A DNA stretch of 5,998 bases from JBFWNZ01 sp050250795 (GTDB taxonomy: Bacteria; Pseudomonadota; Alphaproteobacteria; UBA8366): contig JBFWNZ010000252.1 of the NCBI GenBank assembly GCA_050250795.1, positions 1 to 5,998 of the forward strand, given 5' to 3'. Under the pieces are notes generated by a model. The model searched no databases. It saw only the letters and a program-made list of their open reading frames with translations, and had not been told where the DNA came from. The position numbers and the translations under genes were made by a program. Shown here piece after piece: positions 1 to 5,998 of the stretch. Every line of letters begins with the position of its first letter. Position 1 is the stretch's first letter.

Positions 1-748
1 TACCGGCCATGCGCAGCCAGGCCGGCGGCATGGCGATCAGCCGGGCGGGGCGGTCCAGCGCGGTTGCGACGGCGCGGATCAGGTCGGGGGTGGACAGGTC
101 GCGGCGGTCGGAGGGCAGATAGGTGCCGGGCGGCGCCGCAAGCGCCCAGGCGACGGCATCCGCGAGGTTGCCGAGCGCGATCAGGCTGCGGCGGTTCGCC
201 ACCGCCCCGAAGGGCAGGGGAATGCCGCGATCCACGACGCGCAGCAGCGAACGGAAATTGCCCCGAACGCGCGGCCCGTAAACCAAGGGCGGCCGCAGGA
301 TCACGGTCTCCATCCGGCCCAGCGCGATGCCGTGCAGGGTCTTCTCGGCCTCCCATTTGGAGATGCCATAGGGATCGGCCGGGGATGGTTCGTCCGTTGC
401 TGTGTACGGCCGGGCCTGTCCTTCGCCCATCGCCTTGACGGAGCTGAGGAAGACGAAGCGCTTCACGCCGGCCCGGATGGCTGCGGTCGCAAGCTGCGCC
501 GTGGCATCGCGGTTGATGCGGCGGAAGGCGGCCAGAGGATTGGCCGATTTGTCGCGCATGACATGCACGCGTGCGGCAAGATGGATGACCGCCTCGACGC
601 CATCGAGATGCGGCATCCAGTCCACCGGCTGGCCCAGATCGCCGATCTCGGCGCGGCCGATTGGCCGCAGATCCAGGCCCGTCGAGGCGAGCCGGATGCA
701 GACGGCGCGGCCGACGAACCCCGTGGCTCCGGTGACGAGGATCGTCAT
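1..748 (-). CDS. NAD(P)-dependent SDR sugar-nucleotide epimerase/reductase, WbpV/GalE type (3' end beyond window)
   Basis: The reading frame is open from an ATG at 748 to the left edge: 249 residues are visible and the C-terminus is missing. The family is usually about 310-320 aa, so roughly 65-70 residues are lost. This is an extended short-chain dehydrogenase that converts UDP-linked (amino)sugars in the cytoplasm for O-antigen/EPS synthesis. Visible are the Rossmann motif TGATGFVG (residues 6-13), HLAARVHVM (57-64), the SSV strand with a catalytic-type Ser (102-104), the YGISK catalytic Tyr127/Lys131 pair, LRPPLVYGPR (151-160) and NRRSLIALGNLADA (186-199). The NRRS segment is typical of the WbpV-like group that sits beside WbpL-type transferases. 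The start overlaps the transferase stop as ATGA, and GGTGGA lies just upstream as a ribosome site. Family is certain. The exact substrate (4-epimerase or 4-keto-reductase on UDP-HexNAc or 6-deoxy-HexNAc) cannot be told from sequence alone. Confidence 0.92.
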   Translation of the reverse strand, partial: MTILVTGATGFVGRAVCIRLASTGLDLRPIGRAEIGDLGQPVDWMPHLDGVEAVIHLAARVHVMRDKSANPLAAFRRINRDATAQLATAAIRAGVKRFVFLSSVKAMGEGQARPYTATDEPSPADPYGISKWEAEKTLHGIALGRMETVILRPPLVYGPRVRGNFRSLLRVVDRGIPLPFGAVANRRSLIALGNLADAVAWALAAPPGTYLPSDRRDLSTPDLIRAVATALDRPARLIAMPPAWLRMAG

Positions 749-1725
749 CGGGCCATCCACCACAGCAGTCCGGCGACGAGAAGCGCGGCGGCGGCGACAG
801 CGGCCCAGGGCGCCGCGGTTGCGGCAAGCGCCAGGACGACGAGGGCCGCATCCGCCGCCAGCACGGCGCCTGCCACCTGGGCATGGCTGCGGCCGTTCTG
901 CACCGCCCGCTGATAGAAATGCTCGCGATGCGCCTGCCACACCCGCTCGCGTCGGGCGGCGCGACGCAGCAGCGTGATCGTGGAGTCGGCGAGATAGTAG
1001 AGCGGCAGGATCAACGCCGGCGCCCAATGACCCCGCGCCGCGGCGTCGAGCAACAATCCGCCCAGCAGGAAGCCCAGCGGCACGCTGCCGACATCGCCCA
1101 TGAACAGCTTCGCCGGATGCCAGTTCCAGTACAGGAACCCCGCCGCCGCGGCGGCCAGGGCCAGAGGCAGGACGGGGTCGGGCATCGCGGTTGCGGCCGG
1201 CAGCAGTCCCAACGCAGCCAGCCCGACGCCGATTCCGGCGGTCTCGACGCCGGCGATGCCGTCGATCCCGTCCATGAAGTTGTACAGGTTGACGAACCAG
1301 ACCCAGGCGACGGCCGCCGCTGCGACATCCAGCCAGGGGGGCAGCAATCCCTGGAACACCGGCCCGTGGCCGGCGCCCGTCAGCCAGATCAGCCCGGCTG
1401 CCACCGCCCCGATATGCGCGAGCAGCCGCAGCCCGGCCGGCAGGCCGCGCAGATCGTCGAGCCATGACAGAATGGCCAGCCCCGCCGCCCCGGCGATCGG
1501 AATCCAAAGATTCGGCTGCGGTGCGGCGAGATCGGTCAGACCCCAGACCGCCAGCACGACGGCCATGACGGCGATGCCGCCGCCCTGCGGGGTCGGTACG
1601 GCGTGGCTGCTGCGGGCATTGGGCTGGGCGAGGACGGCACGGCGGCGCAGCTGCGCAAGCACCAGGCCGGTTGCGGCCAGGCTTGCCGCGAATGCACCGG
1701 CTGCGGCCAGGATCAACCCCGTCAT
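745..1725 (-). CDS. Polyprenyl-phosphate sugar-1-phosphate transferase, glycosyltransferase family 4 (WecA/WbpL/MraY superfamily)
   Basis: A 326-aa multi-pass membrane protein. The family transfers a sugar-1-phosphate from a UDP-sugar to undecaprenyl phosphate at the cytoplasmic face of the inner membrane, the first step of lipid-linked polysaccharide assembly. Motifs in order: N36-ARSSH-P-TPQGGG (36-50), Mg-binding-type Asp pair D90-D91 (LSWLDDLRG), VNLYNFMDGIDGIAG (145-159) with D152/D155, FMGDVGSVPLG (208-218), and the cytoplasmic HREHFYQR loop (266-273). The rest is Ala/Leu-rich hydrophobic helices, and the length is normal. The HREHFYQR motif together with a downstream NRRS epimerase favours the WbpL group (FucNAc/QuiNAc-1-P type), but the sugar is inference. 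The gene begins 41 nt after the RfaH-like gene. The first ATG is used although its ribosome site is weak: GGGAG lies somewhat far upstream. Its stop overlaps the next start (ATGA). Confidence 0.95.
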   Translation of the reverse strand: MTGLILAAAGAFAASLAATGLVLAQLRRRAVLAQPNARSSHAVPTPQGGGIAVMAVVLAVWGLTDLAAPQPNLWIPIAGAAGLAILSWLDDLRGLPAGLRLLAHIGAVAAGLIWLTGAGHGPVFQGLLPPWLDVAAAAVAWVWFVNLYNFMDGIDGIAGVETAGIGVGLAALGLLPAATAMPDPVLPLALAAAAAGFLYWNWHPAKLFMGDVGSVPLGFLLGGLLLDAAARGHWAPALILPLYYLADSTITLLRRAARRERVWQAHREHFYQRAVQNGRSHAQVAGAVLAADAALVVLALAATAAPWAAVAAAALLVAGLLWWMAR

Positions 1726-1766
1726 GGCGGGGTTATAGCCTGCTCCCGGCGGCCTCGCCAGCCGGT

Positions 1767-2270
1767 CTAGCCGCAGGCGCGCAGCGCCGTACGGGGGACG
1801 CGGACGCGCAGGTCGCGGCCCAGCATCTTGAGCAGGACGACGACTCGCTGCGTGCCGTCCATCGTCTGGAACAGGGCGGACTGCTCGGCAAAGGCGCCGT
1901 CGGCGATCTCGACCCGCTCACCGGGGGCGAAGGGAACGCCATCGGGCAGCGGCACAAGGCCGTCGGGCCCTTCGCGACCCCTGATGTCCTCCACGACACC
2001 CTCCGGCACGGCCGCAGGCCGGTCGCCGAAGGAGACCAGGGTCGCGACGCCGAAGGTCGACTGGATCGCGCGCCAGCGCTGCCGCTCCATGTCGACGGCG
2101 ACGAACAGATAGCGCGGGAACAGCGGCACGGCGATCCGGTCGATGCGGCGGGCATGCCGGCGCTCCTTCGCGCAGCGCGGCAGGTAGGTCTCGAAGCCCT
2201 GGCGCGCCAGATGGCCTTCCGCCATCGCTTCGGCGCCGGGATGGGTATGGACGACATACCAGCGCTTCAT
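1767..2270 (-). CDS. RfaH-like NusG-family transcription antitermination factor
   Basis: A 167-aa specialised NusG paralogue (RfaH is 162 aa). The N-terminal NGN domain starts WYVVHTHPGAEAMAEGHLARQGFETYLP (4-31), followed by PLFPRYLFV (49-57), the RNA-polymerase-binding region. FGVATLVSFGDRPAAVPEGVVEDI (73-96) aligns by eye with the RGVSHFVRFG..PAIVP stretch of RfaH. The C-terminal KOW domain is PFAPGERVEIADGAFAEQSALFQTMDGTQRVVVLLKMLG (113-151). Such proteins bind paused polymerase and suppress Rho and other termination in long LPS/capsule/EPS operons, so a place at the head of a polysaccharide operon fits. The start chosen is the ATG at 2270. It overlaps the stop of the regulator gene as ATGA and begins the domain at MKRWYVVH; reading further upstream adds only low-complexity sequence that belongs to the preceding gene in another frame. 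A purine-rich GGGGG lies about 10 nt upstream. Family is confident; its target operon is inferred. Confidence 0.93.
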   Translation of the reverse strand: MKRWYVVHTHPGAEAMAEGHLARQGFETYLPRCAKERRHARRIDRIAVPLFPRYLFVAVDMERQRWRAIQSTFGVATLVSFGDRPAAVPEGVVEDIRGREGPDGLVPLPDGVPFAPGERVEIADGAFAEQSALFQTMDGTQRVVVLLKMLGRDLRVRVPRTALRACG

Positions 2271-2920
2271 CGCCGTACCCCCGGCCGGCCGGATCGCGCG
2301 ACGCCGAGCAATGCCGGCGTGAACAAGCGCTCCTCCGCGAACCGGCCGCGCAGCGACTCGTAAGTCGCCTGGGCATGCCGAAGGTCCGTGACCAGCACGG
2401 CGTCGACCGGCGGCAGTTCCGCAATCGCGGCGACGACAGGGAGCCCCGCCAGGGCCGCCCGTGTCGCGCCGGGGTCGAGGATGGCGAGAATGTCCACCGG
2501 ACTTTCCAAGCCGCACAGGGCGGCGATTTCAGCGAGATCGCCGGCGCCGGCCAGGGCGACGCGGTGCCATCCCTTGGCGTCGCAATCCGCCAGCGCCGCC
2601 TCGCATTGCCCGCGCGCGCGCCGGAAGAATTGAAAGGACGAGGACAGGTACTCCGCGGTCAGGCGCGTTTTCTCCGCAAAACCCTGCGGCGTCAGGTAAT
2701 AGGCGTAACGATTCGAGGGAATTTGCGAAACCTTGACGTAACCCTTGCGGACGCAGCGTTTGAGATAGGCATTGGCCAGTCCGAGCGCGATGCCCAACTC
2801 CGATGCGATGGAACGCTGGGTGATCGTGCTGTTGGCATGCACGGCCGTCAGCAGCCCGAGCGTGATCTCGGCCTGGGAATCGAGCGTCGCGCGATCCGTC
2901 TGGGTCGTTCCGTCGGTCAA
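2267..2920 (-). CDS. MarR/winged-helix EPS-associated transcriptional regulator with C-terminal Rossmann-like domain
   Basis: A 217-aa protein. Residues about 15-85 form a winged helix-turn-helix: ITLGLLTAVHANSTITQRSIASELGIALGLANAYLKRC(V)RKGYVKV, then a wing with Asn/Arg/Tyr and the LTPQGFAEK helix. This matches what I know of the 'MarR family EPS-associated regulator' group. Residues 119-210 look like a separate alpha/beta domain: HRVALAGAGDLAEIAA (119-134, GxGxxAE glycine loop), VDILAILDP (142-150) and VDAVLVTDL (172-180). They resemble the nucleotide-binding Rossmann half of CapD/PglD-like proteins, suggesting ligand sensing (inference). The start is TTG at 2920. An in-frame TGA lies five codons further upstream and no internal ATG or GTG precedes the HTH, while GAGGGG stands 7 nt before the TTG. 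The gene heads the minus operon, its stop overlaps the RfaH-like start, and three palindromes lie just upstream, which fits autoregulation. Confidence 0.88.
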   Translation of the reverse strand: MTDGTTQTDRATLDSQAEITLGLLTAVHANSTITQRSIASELGIALGLANAYLKRCVRKGYVKVSQIPSNRYAYYLTPQGFAEKTRLTAEYLSSSFQFFRRARGQCEAALADCDAKGWHRVALAGAGDLAEIAALCGLESPVDILAILDPGATRAALAGLPVVAAIAELPPVDAVLVTDLRHAQATYESLRGRFAEERLFTPALLGVARSGRPGVRR

Positions 2921-2927
2921 AAGAGCG

Positions 2928-2933
2928 CCCCTC
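2928..2933 (-). promoter_or_regulatory. Shine-Dalgarno deciding the TTG start of the MarR-type regulator
   Basis: On the minus strand GAGGGG precedes TTG (2918-2920) with a 7-nt spacer. An in-frame TGA lies just upstream of this site and there is no in-frame ATG before the HTH domain, so TTG is the only reasonable start. A rare start codon on an autoregulator would keep its level low (inference). Confidence 0.6.
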
Positions 2934-2971
2934 GTTCACCAAATGAACGATATCTCGTTCATTTGGTGAAC
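2934..2971. repeat. Perfect inverted repeat, 17-bp arms, 4-bp centre
   Basis: The left arm GTTCACCAAATGAACGA (2934-2950) and right arm TCGTTCATTTGGTGAAC (2955-2971) are exact reverse complements around TATC (2951-2954). The identity extends 2 bp beyond the operator cores, so the flanking GA/TC is part of the conserved unit for the first two sites. The candidate -10 of the minus-strand promoter sits in the centre. Confidence 0.9.
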
Positions 2972-2976
2972 GTCAA
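2949..2976 (-). promoter_or_regulatory. Candidate sigma-70-type promoter of the regulator/EPS operon
   Basis: Minus-strand -35 TTGACG (2971-2976, 5 of 6 to consensus), a 16-nt spacer, and -10 GATATC (2949-2954, 3 of 6). Transcription would start near 2942, leaving about 20 nt to the TTG start. The -35 shares one base with operator 2, the spacer is filled by operator 2, and operator 1 covers the expected start point. This is a classic repressible layout. The -10 match is weak, so exact positions are tentative. Confidence 0.5.
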
Positions 2977-3042
2977 TGCCGTTCATTGGGTGAACATTGA
3001 AACCGCCGTGGCGGCACGGATCAGGCGGCTGTTTCGCCCGAT

Positions 3043-3051
3043 GCGGTAGCG
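3043..3051 (+). promoter_or_regulatory. ops-like element core (possible RfaH-type loading site)
   Basis: GCGGTAGCG matches the core of the enterobacterial ops element (GGCGGTAGCGT), including the GC-GGTA-GC mini-hairpin. The flanking base is T instead of G on the left and the right side continues CG. It lies on the plus strand 75 nt before the dehydrogenase start and about 770 bp from a gene for an RfaH-like protein. A 9-base match in GC-rich DNA can easily be chance, and the TTGACA promoter candidate lies downstream of it, so it would be transcribed only from a promoter further upstream. Confidence 0.2.
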
Positions 3052-3070
3052 CGCGCCGACGGCGCTCCGA

Positions 3071-3098
3071 TTGACATGCTGCCGCTGTCGGGGATAGG
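3071..3098 (+). promoter_or_regulatory. Candidate promoter of the nucleotide-sugar dehydrogenase
   Basis: A perfect -35 hexamer TTGACA (3071-3076), a 16-nt spacer and a weak -10 GATAGG (3093-3098, 3 of 6). It lies about 20 nt before the ATG allowing for the usual start point. None of the three palindromes overlaps it (nearest edge 2995), so control by the MarR-type regulator would have to act at a distance, or not at all. Confidence 0.4.
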
Positions 3099-3125
3099 TC
3101 AGGCGGCATCAACCGTTTGGATCCC

Positions 3126-4400
<1,275 letters not shown>

Positions 4401-4406
4401 CCGGCT

Positions 4407-5998
4407 TCAGCGCGCCGCGTCGGCCTGCTGCATCGCCCATTTGACGGTGGCGCCGGACGGTCCGGTCGTTCCGGAAATCACGATCTGCTGCGTCCGGCGC
4501 GCCTCGCCGCTGCCCAGATAGATGCTGTCGGTCAGCGCCAGCCTGCCGCCCTCGGCGCGGAACCACCACCCGCTCGGCCGGCTCCGGCCGGTTCCGGGCA
4601 GGCGCAGCAGCACCGCCATGCCGTCCTGCACCAGCGAGGCGTCGATCTCCGGGTGCAGGTGAAAGCGGACGGTGAAGCCGTGCGAGCCGACCGGCCGTGC
4701 CGGATCGGCCGGATCGAGGCTGTCCTCGCCGCGTAGATCGGCGCCCGCCGCGTCCAGAAACAGGCGCCGGCGATGGATCAGGCCGAAACGCTGCGCATAG
4801 CCGTCATGGCTGGCGAACAGCCAGACATGGCCCTCTTGCTCGTCGCGGTCGGCGAGCACGCGGGCCGGCCGCCGGCCGAGGCCCGACTCGGCCCCCGGAA
4901 GGACCTCGCTCGAATTCGTGTCGTCGATGGAGAGGGTCGAATGCGCCGCGGTCGCGCGCTGGGCCGCCCGCCAGGCTGGGTCGGCCGCAGGGGCCGGTCC
5001 GCAATTGACGATGACCCGCGTGTTTCCGACATCGACCTCAAGCGCCAGGGTTCCCGCATGGGCGTGGCCGTCCAGCCGTGCCGGGGCGGGTGCGCCGGCA
5101 TCGATGATCGCGAACAGCCGTCCGATGGCCAGACGCTCGAAACCCGAATGCGGTGCGCGGCTGGGCGCGCGGCCGCGGGCATCCGCCTCGGCCAGCACGC
5201 GGTCGATCCAGCCGGGCTCGCTTTCGGCGCTGTCGTTGAACAGGGCGAGCCCGCCATCCGCATGCCGGAAGAAGCGGACCATCGGTGCCATCCGGTCGAT
5301 GGCTCCCTGCAGCCCGTCTGGCATCTCGCGATGCGCGACGCGCAGCAATGCGCGGATATCCACCAGATGGCGCAGCACGGTGAGCTGCACCGACGGGCTG
5401 CGTTCGACATGGCCGCCATCGGGCAGGATCTGGCAGGCCAGTTCCTGCGTGATACGCTGCATGGCGCGCGGCAGCACCCCGGCCCAGTCCGGCAGGCAGG
5501 TTCCGCCATAGATCAGCCCCTTGAGGGCGACCAGCCGGGCGCCGCCCTCGACCTCGAGGACGGCAACCCGGCGCAGATGGCGCAGCTGCCGTGCGAGGCT
5601 GTCCAGCGCGGCCTTCCGTTCGGCGTCGTCGGCCCCGGCGAAGATCGCGTCGAAATGCATGAGCCAGGCGGAAACCCGCGCGCCGATGACATCCGCCCGC
5701 CAGGCCGGCCAGGTCCAGCCGGGATGGCGGGCGATCCAGTCCAGGATCAGGGTGCGCGCCGTCCCGATGGCGCGTGTCCGGTCGCCGCCATCGGCATAGG
5801 CGATCAGGTCGTCCAGCCAGCCGAAGCCGTGCAGTTCCGTCAGCCAGGCCTCGCTCGCGTCGAAGGCTTCCCAGGGTTTGCGCAACTGCCGGATCGTCTG
5901 GCCGGGCATCTGGAAGGTGCCGTCGGCGATGGCCGCGCCGCGTGCCGACTGTCCCGGCCAGTGTGCCGGCGGGCGCACCTGGAATCCGCCGGGGGCCT
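4407..5998 (-). CDS. Heparinase II/III-family protein (N-terminus beyond window)
   Basis: 529 residues are visible; the frame is open through the right edge. The GTG at 5976-5978 is internal, because the codons before it encode PGGFQ and continue the family's N-terminal region, so the start is outside and perhaps 30-60 residues are missing. Typical segments (numbered from the first visible codon): PAHWPGQSARG (10-20), GxFQMPG (26-32), LKGLIYGGTCLPDW (158-171), ILPDGGHVERSPSVQLTVLRHLVDIRALL (190-218), helical-barrel part, then the beta-rich part with GHAHAGTLALEVDVGNTRVIVNCGP (310-334), ATAAHSTLSIDDTNSSEV (348-365), FTVRFHLHP (441-449) and RRTQQIVISG (500-509). Heparinase II/III proteins are polysaccharide lyases acting by beta-elimination at uronic acids. 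This subfamily is common in alphaproteobacteria, often as a chromosomal neighbour of housekeeping genes, and its substrate is not established to my knowledge. It converges on the dehydrogenase gene with 6 bp between stops. Confidence 0.9.
   Translation of the reverse strand, partial: APGGFQVRPPAHWPGQSARGAAIADGTFQMPGQTIRQLRKPWEAFDASEAWLTELHGFGWLDDLIAYADGGDRTRAIGTARTLILDWIARHPGWTWPAWRADVIGARVSAWLMHFDAIFAGADDAERKAALDSLARQLRHLRRVAVLEVEGGARLVALKGLIYGGTCLPDWAGVLPRAMQRITQELACQILPDGGHVERSPSVQLTVLRHLVDIRALLRVAHREMPDGLQGAIDRMAPMVRFFRHADGGLALFNDSAESEPGWIDRVLAEADARGRAPSRAPHSGFERLAIGRLFAIIDAGAPAPARLDGHAHAGTLALEVDVGNTRVIVNCGPAPAADPAWRAAQRATAAHSTLSIDDTNSSEVLPGAESGLGRRPARVLADRDEQEGHVWLFASHDGYAQRFGLIHRRRLFLDAAGADLRGEDSLDPADPARPVGSHGFTVRFHLHPEIDASLVQDGMAVLLRLPGTGRSRPSGWWFRAEGGRLALTDSIYLGSGEARRTQQIVISGTTGPSGATVKWAMQQADAAR

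Larger units (their letters stand above)
2934..2995. promoter_or_regulatory. Array of three 15-bp palindromic operators, GTTCA-N5-TGAAC
   Basis: Three copies are seen directly: GTTCACCAAATGAAC (2934-2948), GTTCATTTGGTGAAC (2957-2971) and GTTCATTGGGTGAAC (2981-2995). Each is itself a palindrome with perfect GTTCA/TGAAC arms and a 5-bp centre. Copy 1 is the exact reverse complement of copy 2, and copy 3 differs from copy 2 by one base. Start-to-start spacing is 23 and 24 bp. The array lies immediately upstream of the MarR-type gene and is visibly AT-richer than its surroundings. I found no further full copy elsewhere in the window. It is most likely the binding site of the adjacent winged-helix dimer, repressing or tuning its own operon and possibly the divergent dehydrogenase gene. 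Binding by that protein is inferred. Confidence 0.85.

Noticed and set aside
332..977. Plus-strand open frames over the epimerase gene
   Set aside because: They are shadows. The minus-strand frame is open through the window edge and carries the Rossmann and YxxxK motifs.
883..1738. Long plus-strand open frames across the transferase gene (883-1467 and 1100-1738)
   Set aside because: The products are Arg/Pro/Gln-rich or Ala/Ser/Pro-rich low-complexity sequences without motifs, overlapping an unmistakable transferase gene on the other strand.
1726..1766. The 41-bp gap between the RfaH-like and transferase genes as a site for a promoter or terminator
   Set aside because: No hexamer pair, hairpin with T-tract or repeat is visible. 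It is most simply an intra-operon spacer.
2271..2516. N-terminal extension of the RfaH-like protein up to 2516
   Set aside because: The extra 82 residues are Arg/Gly/Pro-rich, lie inside the preceding regulator gene in another frame, and precede the normal NusG N-terminus MKRWYVVH.
5976..5978. GTG as the start of the heparinase-family gene
   Set aside because: The frame stays open to the window end and the residues before it (PGGFQ) continue the family N-terminal region, so the gene is partial here and the codon is an internal Val.

Overview
The window is very GC-rich, coding-dense DNA from what looks like an alphaproteobacterium, perhaps Rhodospirillales-like. The order is inferred only from base composition, codon use and gene families, so it is tentative. 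It carries the regulatory head of a surface- or exopolysaccharide (EPS) gene cluster. I see no tRNA, rRNA, CRISPR array, insertion sequence or phage gene.

Layout. A four-gene minus-strand operon starts near 2920 and runs leftward out of the window. It encodes (i) a MarR-type winged-helix regulator with a Rossmann-like C-terminal domain (2267-2920), (ii) an RfaH-like NusG paralogue (1767-2270), (iii) a WecA/WbpL-type polyprenyl-phosphate sugar-1-phosphate transferase (745-1725), and (iv) an NRRS-containing SDR epimerase/reductase of the WbpV/GalE type, cut by the window edge (1-748). Genes (i)/(ii) and (iii)/(iv) overlap by ATGA, which suggests translational coupling. On the plus strand, 3126-4400 encodes a TviB/WbpA-type nucleotide-sugar dehydrogenase. 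Facing it, with only 6 bp between the stop codons, is a heparinase II/III-family protein (4407-5998) whose N-terminus lies beyond the right edge.

The 205-bp divergent region (2921-3125) is the regulatory centre. It holds three 15-bp palindromes of the form GTTCA-N5-TGAAC, about 23-24 bp apart. Two of them form a perfect 17-bp-arm dyad around a good promoter for the minus operon. It also holds a separate TTGACA promoter candidate for the dehydrogenase and a 9-base match to the core of the enterobacterial ops element (the RfaH loading site).

How it may work together (inference): the MarR-type protein binds the three operators and controls its own operon. The RfaH-like protein then makes RNA polymerase processive through a long polysaccharide operon. 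The transferase loads the first sugar phosphate on the lipid carrier, and the epimerase/reductase and dehydrogenase supply nucleotide sugars, including an amino-uronic acid. The heparinase-like protein could act on uronate-containing polymer, or could be an unrelated housekeeping neighbour.
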